A stretch of DNA of 64,000 nt. It comes from Plantago major (Eukaryota; Streptophyta; Magnoliopsida; Lamiales; Plantaginaceae). Shown piece by piece: positions 1 through 12,770 of the stretch. Numbering within the stretch: position 1 is the stretch's first letter; the number at the start of each line of letters is the position of its first letter. The position numbers were made by a program, and so were the translations under genes. The DNA lies in assembly GCA_026545765.1 (NCBI GenBank), contig CM048844.1:17678237-17742236 (forward strand), given 5' to 3'. Under the pieces are notes generated by a model. It searched no databases. It was not told where the DNA came from and was given only the letters and a program-made list of their open reading frames with translations.

Positions 1-34
1 CCCGAATACTAAACCACCACTCTTTGCTTTGAAA

Positions 35-994
35 TTAATAAACCAATCTAAGTTGGGACTCATGTGAAAAGATCATCCAATCAAGTACCCAACATTGATT
101 TGAGCTAGAATTAGAGACGAACAAAGCTCGTATAATCAATACCTCAAAGATCTCCATAAGAGTGTGCATCTTCCGCAATGTCCGCATTGTTTTGTCAGTA
201 TTTGTTTGAATATCTCCACTCTTATCTTTCTTGAATTTAAAACATTGTTTCTTCAGATGTCCCGGCTTTTTGCAAGAGAAACATTTTCTTTCAAAGATCA
301 TAACCATTTGATTGCTTATTTCTATTAGCTTCCTTGTATCAAGATAATTCACCGGTTTATTCTTGACTGCATCCGATTATTCCACTTTGATCCGATGTTC
401 GGACTTTCAAAGATTGATGTCATGACTGTAGAAGGTCTCTGTGCAGATCCTTGTTTCTTAGAGCAACATCCACATCATCATAGGTGAGTTTAGAGCTCTT
501 ATTAATCACTAGAGCATCAATGAAATGCTCATAAGATTTAGGCAAGGCTCAAGACGACCAAAGGCTTTATCTTCATCTCATTACGAATAGATACACTCTC
601 AAGATCCCGCACATCTTGTTGAACTCATCAAGTTGTTCGACAGGATCTCGACATTGATCTTGAAATTAAACACCTTCTTTCTCAGGTGAAGCTTGTTTGC
701 AGAAGTCTTGGAGTTATATATTTCTTCAAGCTTCTCCCATATCTCCTTTGCAGTTTTAATCTTGATCACCTCTCTCAAGATTTTATCTCCCAGAGATAAT
801 ATGATTGTGCTGCGAGCCTTTCCCAAGATCATGGACTTTTCCTTCTCATCAAAATCTGCAGAAAATCCCCTATCTCCAAGCAATGCAGCATCCAATCCCT
901 GATGAACAAGCAATGCTTCCATCTTTGCTTTCCACAAACCGAAATCGGTTTTCTCCGTAAATTTCTCTATATCAAACTTTGTAGAAGACGCCAT
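35..994 (-). pseudogene. Copia gag fragment with CCHC zinc knuckle (frame broken)
   Basis: From the ATG at 994 the frame encodes a gag start (MASSTKFDIEKF) and a UBN2-like gag core that includes an IWEKLEEIY-type motif. This frame ends near 599. A second open stretch, 352 down to 35, carries the zinc knuckle CFSCKKPGHLKKQC and then WVLDW, which resembles the WILDSG start of the copia protease with the active-site region altered. Between about 360 and 600 the coding signal is in several frames, so the gag is not intact. It belongs to the element inserted in PDR-1 intron 3. Confidence 0.7.
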
Positions 995-1045
995 TGATGA
1001 TCGAACACAAGAGTAGATCAGAACCTTCCCACAGACGGCGCCACT

Positions 1046-1582
1046 TGTTGAGTTTAAAACAAGATCAATCAACTCTTTGTTCACACCAAAACTGAAAATA
1101 ACACAATCAATCAATCAATGAAGAAATCAACAAGAGATTTAACGTGATTCGGCTGAGAATCAAGCCTACATCCACGGGAAAACAATCACAACTCTTTATT
1201 GATCTTGATCGTATACAATTACAGCTCGAATCAATCACAATTGATCAAGCACACATACGCAAATAGCGCACAGTAACCTATCTTCTATCTCGAGAAATTG
1301 GATAAAGAAACGGTTACAAGAATGGAAATTTGTGATGGAATTGTGTTAATCTAACCCTCTACAGTAACTGACAACGATCAATTTATAGTAATCAGCAACA
1401 ACAACTTGGAATTTTGATCTGGAAGCTTCCGCGCTCTTCTTCCCCTGTTTTCTGTTCTGCAGGTTAGTTATAGCATATAACGGCTAGTAACTGCCCTGTT
1501 CATCCAAACCATTGATCTGCCCAGAATTGATCACAGCCGTCCATTGCTTTGAGCTAAATCCTACATAACTCGGTTTCTATCA
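1046..1582 (-). repeat. 5' LTR of the copia element (approximate outer end)
   Basis: The inner end is clear: CTCAACA followed by AG and the primer-binding-like motif TGGCGCCGTCTGTGGG. The outer end is placed at TGATAG (minus strand), the last TG before sequence that belongs to the PDR-1 intron next to exon 3. The implied length is about 537 bp. The second LTR is not in the window, so this length is unconfirmed. Confidence 0.5.
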
Positions 1583-1614
1583 AAAGTTGATGGTGAAAAG
1601 ATTCTGCAATGTAC

Positions 1615-2800
1615 CTTCCAGGCCTAATGACGCAACTAACATCACTTATGATGTTTACCTGTGCCTTCCGTGATAAACCAGAAAGCCTAGTTATGTCCTG
1701 TTAGCAAAAACAGATTTGGTCAAAATACAAACAGACAATCAGTAAGTAAGCTTCAAATGCTCAGTGTGAAATGTTTGTTTTTCATAGTGGCAGAGGATAA
1801 GTGACTGGCATTGTATGAACTTTAGAAGTAGCTGTATGGAAAATATTCTTTCCCATACTATAATTCTTTGAGACATAGTTAACAACTTAAACAACGCAAG
1901 AGATCGAGTATCCTCCAATATGTACAAGGAACTAACTGAGAAGTATCATGTGTGGGCATAAAAGCAACAGATCCACAACTAGAGGATGTTGCTTCTAGAC
2001 CTGACTTAACAGCTCAATTACGGCTATATATATGTCCAGGAGTCCAGATTCACTGAAAAGTTGTAGAAACTAGAAACCATAGTTTAAAACTAAAAACATT
2101 ATACTCCTGTGAGTAAACAAAAGCTTAATCCGGCATGTCCAGAAGTTCTACCATCAAAGTAAAGCCAAAAATCCTTCAAGATTAACCAAATGGTGAACAT
2201 TCTTACCAAAATCATGCTTGTAAGGGAGTTCCATAGTGTCTGAAGGGGCTTCCCATCAACAACTCGACACTGAGCTTCTACCGATAAATCTTTGCATCTC
2301 ACCTCAATGGTAGGCAAGTCTACTACAACTCTGCATGGATAGATTGAAATTCTAAGTTATACTAATCCTCATCCTTTGAAAAATACTTGTTTCATGAATG
2401 TGAGCTCTAAACAGAGGAAAACTCACCTGTCCGTTCTTTTTCTCATTTCATGCAACAGTCTTAGGTTGTCATTTTCGATGTGCTTGATGAGCCTGTCAAT
2501 TAATGTATGCTTCTCAGTAGCAGTCAGCTTAGCAACATCAACTGCCTTTCTTCCGTTATGTCCATTCTCATCCTGATTAATTTCCCCAAACAGAGAGGAC
2601 CTCAGCCGATCAACGGTTGGAAGTTTCTCGATAGCAGCCCCCTGTAATATAGTTTCTTCATTAAGATCACCATTGACTGAGGAACTTAACCCCGAATCAC
2701 ACCGGAAACTCGAATCTTGAAGATGAACTGGTGATGTCAAGCTTCCTCCAATCCCGGATGGCTCTACCCCCGGTGACTCTATTTCATCTTTGTCAAACAT
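1615..2800 (-). CDS. PDR-1: full-size ABCG/PDR transporter, 5' three exons only
   Basis: This is the 5' part of a PDR-type ABCG transporter, expected to be a plasma-membrane ATP-driven exporter. Exons read 5' to 3' on the minus strand: 2800-2427, 2330-2207 and 1697-1615. They match exons 1-3 of PDR-2, PDR-3 and PDR-4 in length and phase, and carry [10 protein letters not shown] and [10 protein letters not shown] in exon 2. The position that is ATG in PDR-2 to PDR-4 is TTG here (2809-2807); the first usable ATG is three codons downstream at 2800. The usual N-terminal WAAI motif reads GAAI ([15 protein letters not shown]). Intron 3 holds a copia element, and exon 4 onward would be left of the window. 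Whether the gene is functional cannot be judged. Confidence 0.85.
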
Positions 2801-3701
2801 CTGATCCAATCCTGCTCACAGAGTAGTAAATCCACAGGCCTGCAGAGGTGGAAACATGAAAATGCAAAGTGTATGTCTATATAGTATATACATTATCTTA
2901 CTTTGGCCATGTAATCAATTGCAGTAGATAGATCTCAATCATAGGTAATGGCATGATGAATACATGATCTTATAAAAGTTCACAAGTAACATGTGGAATC
3001 TCAAGATTGCCCAGTCACGGGAAATCATAATTGTCTGTTTCTAAATGATAGTTGAGTACTTCATGTAAACTATGTGCAACTTGCAAATTATAGAATCAGA
3101 AGCATAACCACCCTTAGCAAGTAGACTTAAATAAATCACATCCAGTCATTATCAGCAAGTTGAGTAAAAATGTATTCTTTTCATAAATACAGCTCGGTTT
3201 CTCATTCACATCATCACCAAAGCTTCGTCTCTTCTTCTTTGACTTGTATTCTCCGTTTCTTCTCCTTCTGAGTGCAAAAGAGTGTTCTTTCTAGTATAAG
3301 AGAAACATATAATTCTTTCCCTATCTTAGAGAGGAAGTTCTGTAATAGCTCCATAGTAATATTTCACAGACGTGTAGGTCTGTAAAGCTAAAACAGGTTT
3401 CGATTACAGTTGCCTCTTAGGATCAAGGGACCCTGACCTAGTGAATGTAAAGTTTCTTGCCAAACTCCCAGTGCACCGTGGTGTCAGAAGGACAACATAT
3501 ACCAATATCCCTTGATCTAATTCTACAAGTCACGAGCTTCATTAATGTTCAAGCCAGCAGGCTATGTAAACCTCCACAGCGTACGCACATGGCTCAGCAC
3601 AAAGCTACAGTTGAAACAACTACTAATCTCGGCAGAACAAGAAAGAAACCAAACTTCTTTTTTACATAACAAGATACTAAACTGGGAACTGTTACAAACC
3701 T
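2801..3701. other. Spacer between PDR-1 5' end and PDR-2 3' end
   Basis: About 0.9 kb containing the PDR-1 promoter and the PDR-2 3' untranslated region. A TATA-rich stretch (TATATAC/TATATAG) lies near 2876-2892, about 75-90 bp before the PDR-1 ATG, and could be its TATA box. No gene or clear mobile element was seen. Confidence 0.4.
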
Positions 3702-5842
3702 CTATCTCCTCTGAAAGTTCAGTTTCTCAATACAGTATGCAAATAGAGAAGCAAAAATGATGGGATATAACATCAACATTACACCTACAAGAGGTAACAT
3801 ATTGTGCTCATATCCAAAATAATCTCTCAGAAAAGCAGCCACTGTTTTATTCTCCCCAAATGCTGAGATTTCCATTTCTATGTCTCCGAATTGTGAGGTA
3901 AGAAAACCTTTTAGCGTCCAGGAAGTGGGAACCAGGTAATACAACCAGACCCACCATTTGGGAATTTGCTGAAAAGCAAGATATAATAGAACATAAATTG
4001 TCAGAGTTACTTATTACATCGGGAGAAAGAAGATCAAAATATATGATTGAAAAATATCATTCTATATGAACCAATTTTCCATTTATAGCACCACGGTTTG
4101 AAATACAAGAGCGTCAGTAAAGAGCAAAGTTATTTCATTCTCGAAGTATCATCTTTAAAGAATTCTTCAAGATATCATCTAATTGAAAATAAAATATTCA
4201 GGTCCATAGTTTTTTGACAGATTTTTAAACATAAAGTACCTACTGCATTTGACACCGTACTTGTCCATTAATGTATAATTAGTATGTAGAATGAATTACT
4301 TACAGGGCGAGGAATCAGGTATCCAGCGAACAAATTGAATACCGTGTAAAATGCTGTTTGTATAGTGACAGCTACGGGTAAGTTTGGCGTCACGGAAATC
4401 AAGAACATCCCGAGATAAGTGTAGTATAGCAGTGAAGAGAATGTACAGTAGAAATACCAAAAGACCTTATACACCGACCAATAGTATCCAATCATTGGAT
4501 ATGTAACGACTGAAAATACAAGTGCTTGCACAAAGACATATGGGATCTCAATGGCCACCTACAAAACCAAATGTACAAACCTTGAGAAGTTAGATATGAT
4601 GAGCCACAATAAACCAAATTTATCAAGATAACATGTCCAATATGTTCCACAATAAAAGATGCATAGGAACTTCTTTAAGTGTGATGCAGTATATCTAGTG
4701 AAAACATTAAAAAGACGGTGAAAGCTGATGTTTGGTTCTTGTTGAGAATAAAATCATTATATTCTGTGAGCCTCATTGAGTAGATGGCCTATATTGTTTT
4801 CTAGATTTGGCATGGAAGTTGCAATATTCAAGATAAACACCATCAACGTGTTGTTAAGGTATCGAAGCTGAAAACAAAGCAGAACTAGAGCATGAACCAC
4901 GTACTTGTGCTGCTGAATAAGCCCATGAAGCATACATTCCAGAAAATCTCTCTCTATAAAGCACCGTTCGCTCTCTGCCAATGAATGGAAGAACTGTCGA
5001 ACAGCAGTTTGCGCCACAGAAAAGCGTGGAAATAAAAATTGACCCAAGCAAAGTGAGAAAACTCTGTTGATTATTTCTGCCAAGGCAAATGGAGAAACAA
5101 AACCAAGTTAAAAAAGAAACTGCAAGAAAAGTTGCAAATTTTCAAATTATATCACTTGAGGATACTCATTCTAGAAAATTCATGATTTCCATCCTGAGAA
5201 ACACGCAAAATAATAAAACTAGGACCTATGAACCCGTTTACTTCTATAGGTTAGCCTTCTGAATCATTTACATAAACCGGTATATCAATTCACCATAAGC
5301 TTTTAGACAAGGTTCATGCATACTAGATTCTACATTTTCTTGAGTTTATTTATGTAAAGCAACAATATTTTGAACCAACTCAAAGAAATGTTAAATAGCA
5401 TCTGATTTAGTAGTACTGACAGATGAAGGTTATTTGAACAGAAGAGAAGATTGTGTCAAGCTTTGCTCAGAATTCCATACTTACATTTTCTTTCCTTGAC
5501 CCCAGAACAAGAAGCCGAAATAGAAAGCCGAAAAAAGAATAAATATAATGCGCATCAAGTTGTATGAAGGGCTTCTCCAATAAGACCAGTGCTGCTTCCA
5601 CAGGCAAATCTTGAATTGCCCCCAACCATTTTGTGAATAACGCCTAGGGAAATACAGATCTTTTGAACCAGAAGGTGGTGTCATCAGCTTTTGCACAAGC
5701 TCTTTGTTACTCCTTCAAACAATTTATCCAAATTAAAATGCAATAGTGTGAGCCATAACTATATATTGTGATTATATTTACGTCAGTCTGCAATTATATT
5801 TACATGCATGCAGTGTGTGGACGAATATATATATATATATAC

Positions 5843-5873
<31 letters not shown>

Positions 5874-5875
5874 TG

Positions 5876-5928
<53 letters not shown>

Positions 5929-8900
5929 ATATATATATTGAAATATAATATGTTGCCATAAATGAGATAATCCCTATTAACTCACTCTTGTAGAGTAGAA
6001 TTTTCGTAAATCCCAGCAAAGTCTATTCCAAGTGCGGCTTCTGAGGACGTGGATGTGACCTCCAGCATCCATGTAGCAGGATTGTAGTTATCTTTAATTT
6101 TTGTAACACCATTTATGCCCTATTACAATGTTAACAAAAACAAATCATACGTATGGTTTTAGTAATTAAGCTTTGCGATTAAGGAGATGTGTCTCTCTTC
6201 AAAGAGAAGCAAGATATGTAACAAAAAGAATTGTGCTATGAAGAAATAATTTGAAGCATAAAAATACTCACTTCAAAATATTCAATTACTTCGGAAGACT
6301 GATGACCTAAGGGTCCATAGTAGATCATGCGACCTCCAGCTTTTAAGAGTACTAACTGTAAGTACAACAGATAGGTAAATGATCTATTACTCGATGTAAA
6401 CTAAAACTTGAGAAAGTTATCCAAAATGAACTCATCCTGTTAAAATAATAAAAACTAATTTCTGTTTTCGCAACAGAAATCTGTTTCCAGTGCACAAGTT
6501 ATTATACAATGTTATAAAGTAGACATCATGCTTAAATCTTTTCATGGATCCCCCACAACACTAAAAACCAAGCTAGACAAATTATACATGAGAGTGTCAT
6601 CATTTAGAATCAGTCTAAACAGCTATGAGTTTGAACTGAATTATGACTTGATTCGCAATGAATTGATGGTGATTAATGTTTTGTGATGTATATATATAAA
6701 TAAACATTCAATTGCAAATATATTTTAGGTCAAGTACCTCATCAAATGCTTCGAATATGTCAATACTTGGTTGGTGAATGGTACAGACAATTGTTCTTCC
6801 AGTATTAACCACATTCTTTACAGCCCGCATTACAACGGCTGCTGCTCTAGCATCCAATCCAGTAGTAGGCTCATCCATAAAGATAATGGAGGGGTTAGCA
6901 ACAAGTTCCACTGCTATTGTTAGCCGCTTCCGTTGCTCCGTTGAGAGACCATCAACACCAGGCAAGCCCACCAGTGCATCTTTAATTCCATCAAGTTCAA
7001 TAGTTTCAAGTACTTCTTGCACAAAGGCCTATAAATGAGATTGACACATAAAGTTCAATACAAATCAGAGTAGATAAAAGTGTCAAATACCAAACCAGAA
7101 CAATGCAAACTTCATACATGTTTTGTCGTTAAATCAATAGATGGGTGAAGACGCAACCAAGCAGAGAAAATGACGGATTCTTCGACAGTTATTTGAGGAG
7201 TATGTAGATCAGTTTGTTCGCAGTAACCCGAAATCCTAGCAAATGTGCTTTGAACTTTCGGATAACCTCCTATTCTAATTTCTCCTTCCACAGTACCACT
7301 AGTTTTTCTGCCAGCAAGAACATCGAGAAGCGTTGTTTTTCCAGCTCCACTGACACCCATTAGTGCTGTAAGAACACCAGGCCTGAATGAACTGGTAATG
7401 TCAGAAAGAAGCTTAAGCCTCTTCTGAGTAAAACCATGCTCCTTCATTGCCTGTAAACAAAGAACTGTAATATAAAGAACCCAGGTCTAAAAATAATTAT
7501 TTTTCGTTGTTTGGTATTTTTCGTTGTTTGGTATTTGCAAGAATACCAACAATAATCCAAATAAATTGAATGATGTGTTTACCGTAGGAGTTTCAATATA
7601 GTACTGCAAATCTTGAAATACTATAGTTAAGGGTTCAAATGGTAAAACCATTCTGTCTGCAACAACTGATGAAATATCCTTTAGTACAGTGAGAGGAAAC
7701 CCAGGAAAAAAATAACAGTATAGAGCCCTCAAAGGGAAAAAGCTCACCATTGTGAGATTTTTCATATCTACTAGGAGGAGGAATCTTGCACTCTTGTTCA
7801 GCTGGAGAATTGTCTTCTTGTTCTTTACTTCCTTCTGGTCGAGATATTTTTTCGCTTGAAATAATAGCAGGTGAACCAGGAGCTGATGAATATATGGATA
7901 TAATTATTTTGTGCAAATGAGTTTATATTGTATGTTTCACTTCATACATGTTTTATAGACTTAGAGTACCATTTAAGAAACTCAAGGCCAATGTATAGCC
8001 AACACTGAAGAACACCGTGAACCCTAAAAGCGCCAATACCGATATCCAGAAAAGATCTTCACTGAATTCAAATCCCCGGTTTTCAAGAATTTGAGTTCCT
8101 ACTGTTGTATTTCCAGAGAGCTCCTTCACAAAACAATTATCAAAATTAGGTGATCTGATAGAAGCTGCCTATATACAAGCTGAAAACAGTAGATACAGCT
8201 CCGATAACAACACCTGGAGCTAAACACTAACCTTGTGCCATCTTGATGCATGAAATTCATTTCCAGAAAGAGCAATAATTCCATATGATAGAGGCGAAAT
8301 CCAAAATCCCCACTTTAACCAATCTGGCATGGATGCTGCAAGAAACATGATTACTTGAGTGACATCCATAAGGAGGGATATTTGAAAAGAAATTGTGTGA
8401 TGGAAAAAATTAATTATATACGTAAGATGAAAAATACTCACGTCTTGGGATATTAAATCCACTGAATAACAACAGAAACAGGACTGTCAAACTAGTGACA
8501 GTTGAAGATGAAATGTTAGTCCGACATATAGAGGCAATGAATCGGTACATCGAGCTAAACGCCACGTGTGAGACAAATAATACAATTATCTGGCGAAAGA
8601 ACCTGGACGTAGCAAAATTCAGTATGATAACAGAAAGTATAGTATGCATTGTAGGAATTGTCATGAAACAAAAACAGAAATCACTCAAAGTCATGTTGTG
8701 TTCACTAACCTTCCTGGCTCTGGAGTATAACCAATAGTGAAGTAAGTAAGAGATGTCCACACTACAGCAACCAACAGCGAGAGAGGAATTCTGATAATAG
8801 TGGCTGGTATTGCATATGCCCAAGCAGGGTAAAAGTACAGTTCCCTTTGCTTATAGAAAATTGGAAGTCTTGCAACAGTCATAGAAAGTTCAGTCCATAC

Positions 8901-11900
8901 ATCAAAAAGGAAAATGATTAAAGAATAATAAATAGCTCCCAGGTAGTTATTCCCACGGACAATATCAATGCCCATCTGCGTCCTCAAGAATACTGTCATA
9001 CTGATCAATGCAATTACGACAAGCTGCAAATGAACAAATTTCCTAGTGTTAGGTGGTTGCGTGATACACAAAGAACATGGTTGCTGCGCTTTCACATGTA
9101 AGGTTATAAACGTGAAAGAAAGGATTGTAAAATAGGTGATTTTTACCTGAAAAAATTTGAATATGTAAACAAAGGAGTTCCTTTTGAGGAGAAGAAATTC
9201 TTTCGACATACAGGCTCTGAACAGAGTCCACTTTGAAATAGAATACACACTGAAATTGATAGCATTCTTGAGGCCCCTGGACTTGTCGAATGGAAAAGAT
9301 AGTTCCTCGCTAAGTTTCTTTCCATAAGGAGAATCTTTGAACTTCTTTGAAAACATATCAATGCAAATATAGCTGTAAGGTTGCTGCGATTCATGCCAGT
9401 ATTGTTCTTGGTCTTTCCTAGAGATAACCTGGAATCGACTCCAAATTTTACTCCTTTGGCTTGTGAGATTAGAAAAAAAATAATAGAAGCACCAATACAG
9501 TATTTTTCTTGCCTCTTGGAGGAAATCAGCAACTCCTTTCCTCTCGGGGCATGTAAATCCACAGCTCCTAAAAAATTCTAAAACATCGCACCGGGCTCCG
9601 TGATAGATAATATTTCCCTCTCCCATCAGTATAATGTCATCAAAAAGATCAAAGGTTTCTGGTGCTGGCTGGAGAAGCGAAACAAGTACTGTAGCATCTG
9701 TTATGTGTGACAGTTGTTGAAGACAACAAATAACTTGATATGTGGTGGAGCTGTCTAAGCCATTTGAGATTTCATCCATAAATAAAGCTTTTGTTGGTCC
9801 AACAATCATCTCTCCTGTAAATGCATTCATAATATGCACTAATTTGTATATTCGGTGGTGCAGTACTTTTGCCATATAAACAAACATAGATATATTACTA
9901 AACGTTACCTGTTGTCAGTCTCTTTTTCTGACCACCAGAAATACCTCGCCTCATGGCATCTCCAAATAGTGTGTCAGCACAAATATCCAGGCCAAGAATC
10001 TGAAAAATGCACGAAACAATGATGCTCCAGAACAATATGGGTGTAATGAACAATTCAGATTACATCTACAATGATAATACCTTCAATATGTAATCTGTTT
10101 GGAGACTGGTCTTTTGTCCTTCCACAGAAATTGCCTGTGTTAACAAGCATGTCCCAGTGAGTATTAGAATGTGAGTTTGCAAGTCCATTTTTGGCACAGC
10201 AGCCGACAAAGGCACAATTGTAAAGCTTGCAACCTAAGAGTGCTCGTTTTCATATAGTTTTAATGCTATAGCATAATCAACATTTTATATTGGCAGTGAA
10301 TCAAATCATCATAGAAAGAAGGGCAAGAAATTTCTCTTACAAGCATCTCATATAATTATAATTACAAAATGATTTATTTTGACAAGTCAAGTAATTGAAG
10401 AAATCCTACATTCAAATTAGGACGAAATAAAAATGTAGATTATACTTGAGAGTAACTCCGGGGACCAAGAAAATCAGGATGCAGAATATCAAGCTCACAT
10501 AAAGTACCTTCATGTAAGTATCTATGTCCGGATCAGGAATAATTTTGGCCTCTTTCTCCCTTCTGGTAAGATCAATCATAGTTTCTTCGGAGGAAGAGAG
10601 AACGATAAGGTCACTTAGCATTACAAAAGTATCTTCCAAATATAAGGCTGAGTATCAGTCAGATAACAAACCTGCTCTGCTCCCAATACCCTGACAGCAT
10701 GCTGAAAAATCAAGTGTTTCTCTGACTGTCATCTGAGGGATGTGCAGGTCATTTTGGCTTATATAAGCTGATGTTTTCTGGACTACAAACTCATCAAATT
10801 CGTACCCATTGTAAGATATTTCACCAGATACCTGTTGTCCAGAAAAAAGTTGCAAGCATTCAATTCTGAATGAATCCATCACTAGGGGCACCGAATTTCC
10901 AGTAAATTGGTTGTATATGATCCACAAATATGTTACTCTAAAGCAGAAGAGCAATGAGTTCGTTTGAGATAAATACTGTGGAAAATTTTATGCATTAGCG
11001 TCGAAATGAATCTTTTGAAATGCTGAAATACTCTCTTTTCTGAATACCAATTTTGCGTTGGAATCTGATACTGCTATTCAAGGAAAATAAAATAATAGGC
11101 ACCTTCAGCGATTTATCCAGATTTCCTGATAGAGCTTTCAACAGTGTGGTTTTTCCGCATCCTGGAGGACCAAGCAACAGAGTCATTCTGCAATTTGGAA
11201 TTTTAAACTTTCAGATATGTTAGACAAAACAGGTAGAAACATCCAAGTTCTATTAAAACTCAATCTTCTCCTGAACTGGTATGAAAGTACAGAGTAAACT
11301 CTTTTCTCGATCAAAGTCCTTGAGAATACAGTACTTTATGTAAAACTAAAAATCTGGTTCATATACAACCCTCATCAAGTAACCAGTACTAGAAATTGTA
11401 TCTAAAAAGAACCAGAACCGCGTGGGCATGGTAACAACGGAAGAGGTATGGCTAGCTCTTCAGCCATAGAGTTCTCAGCATTACAACATGTGGAAAGTCC
11501 ATTATGTAATAGATATTCGGGATTCAGTGTAGTTGACAAGCTGGTTTCTATGAATAAGGCTCTGTTCTCTTCAACTGCAATTTTCGGAACTAAACTGAAC
11601 TGAACTGAATTGTAGTATAAAATATAACTAAGCAGAACTGAACTGAACTGAACTGAATGGAACTGAACTGAATGAGTTTTCAATTGAAGAGAACAGAGCC
11701 TAACTTATAACGAAATGCTTCCACAATGTACCTTCCAGGCTTAATGACACAACTAACATCTTTAATGATATTTATCTTCGCCCCTTGCGATAATCCAGGA
11801 AGTCTGGTAATGTTCTGTTAGAAGAAATTAGACTTTCTTATCAGAATATGGATGGCAATGGGCAAACACACACATACGGAATAAAATAAACATAAAACCG

Positions 11901-12770
11901 ATTCAAAGTCAGAAACATAACCAATAAAAGAATATAGCATATAGAAGGTAAGAGAAGGGACAAAGGCGCTGTCGCTGGGAGATACACAAAAGAACTAAAA
12001 CGCCAGAGGCATAAATGAAAAGGACCATGCATTTACACTATCCTCTATTCTGAGTTAAGGCTATGCACGCCTAGGGTCAATAAACAGTATTAGGAAACAT
12101 AAATTATAGACAAACTGCTTCAATTTAGCATTCAAAATACCATAAGTAGTAGACTCACCAGAAGAAGGCCTTTAAAAGTGTTCCATAGAGTTGGGAGGGG
12201 TTTCCCGCGAACAACTCGACACTCAGCTTCTACCTGTAAATCAGTACATCTCACCTCAATCGTAGGTAATTTTACACCAACTCTGCAAGAATAAGTTCAA
12301 AATTTTCGCTTTATACGAGTCCTTCTGTGAATGTAAATTGCAACAACAATTTATTTAGTCTGTAGCCAAAAAAAGGAGAATTCTGACCTGTCCATTCTTT
12401 TTCTCATTTTATGCAAGAGTCTAAGATTGTCATTTTCGATGTGCTTGATGAGCTTCTCAATTAACATATGCTTCTCCGGAGCACTCAGCTTAGCAACATC
12501 GACCACCTTTCTTCCGTTGTTCCCATTCTCAACCCCGTTCACTTCCTCAAACAGAGAAGACCTCAGCCGATCAAGGGTTGGAAGCCTATCAATAGCAGCC
12601 CACTGCATGAGAGCCTCTTCATCAAGGTCAACATTGGTTCTGGAACTTAACTCCGAATTGCTCCGAAATCGTGAAGAGAGACCCCGAAATGATGACCTCA
12701 AACTTCTCCCTATCTCCGGCAGCTGAAACCCACGCGACTCTATTTCATTGTTGCCAAACGACCGAGCCAT
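3702..12770 (-). CDS. PDR-2: full-size ABCG/PDR transporter, intact
   Basis: Predicted plasma-membrane ABC exporter of PDR type, order NBD1-TMD1-NBD2-TMD2, 1448 aa. It has 24 exons: 12770-12388, 12282-12159, 11814-11732, 11187-11103, 10831-10672, 10584-10508, 10134-10081, 9999-9909, 9814-9513, 9428-9147, 9023-8710, 8602-8442, 8335-8232, 8123-7970, 7882-7748, 7656-7583, 7450-7118, 7028-6738, 6355-6272, 6119-5986, 5712-5485, 5076-4905, 4558-4304, 3968-3702. The exon sum is 4347 nt, a multiple of 3. NBD1 has Walker [10 protein letters not shown] (about 203-211), signature ISGGQKKR (342-349) and Walker B ALFMDE. NBD2 has GVSGAGKTT (893-901), LSTEQRKR and [12 protein letters not shown] (about 1020). 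Intron 9 uses a GC donor (9512-9511). It resembles tobacco PDR3-type proteins; the substrate cannot be told from sequence. Confidence 0.93.
5825..5940. repeat. Compound AT / GTAT microsatellite in PDR-2 intron 20
   Basis: Runs of AT dinucleotides alternate with GTAT tetranucleotides over about 115 bp between exons 20 and 21 of PDR-2. The open frame seen across it on the minus strand (repeats of Tyr, Ile, His, Thr) is an artefact of the repeat. Confidence 0.9.
11558..11700. mobile_element. Tourist-like MITE, copy a (PDR-2 intron 3)
   Basis: A 143-bp element with near-perfect terminal inverted repeats: GGCTCTGTTCTCTTCAA at the left and its complement at the right. It is flanked by TAA on both sides (11555-11557 and 11701-11703), the TWA duplication typical of PIF/Harbinger MITEs. 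The inside is rich in AACTG/GAACT repeats. It lies in intron 3 of PDR-2. Confidence 0.85.

Larger units (their letters stand above)
1..1582 (-). mobile_element. Ty1/copia LTR retrotransposon, 5' end, inside intron 3 of PDR-1
   Basis: This element lies on the minus strand and runs off the left edge of the window. Read on the minus strand it has an LTR ending in CAACA at 1046, a primer-binding-like sequence starting TGGCGCCGTCTGTGGG at 1043, and a gag start codon at 994. A decayed gag with a CCHC zinc knuckle and the start of the protease follow. It sits directly upstream, in plus coordinates, of PDR-1 exon 3, so it is an intron insertion in the same orientation as the gene. The far LTR and the target duplication are outside the window, so the insertion boundary at about 1582 is inferred from a TGATAGAAACC start and from loss of similarity to the paralogous introns. 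Confidence 0.75.

Noticed and set aside
4757..5083. 108-codon minus-strand open frame in PDR-2 exon 22
   Set aside because: Wrong frame. The correct frame ([27 protein letters not shown]) is the shadowed one and joins exons 21 and 23 in phase.
5783..6019. 78-codon minus-strand open frame rich in Tyr and Ile
   Set aside because: It is a translation of the AT/GTAT microsatellite in PDR-2 intron 20.
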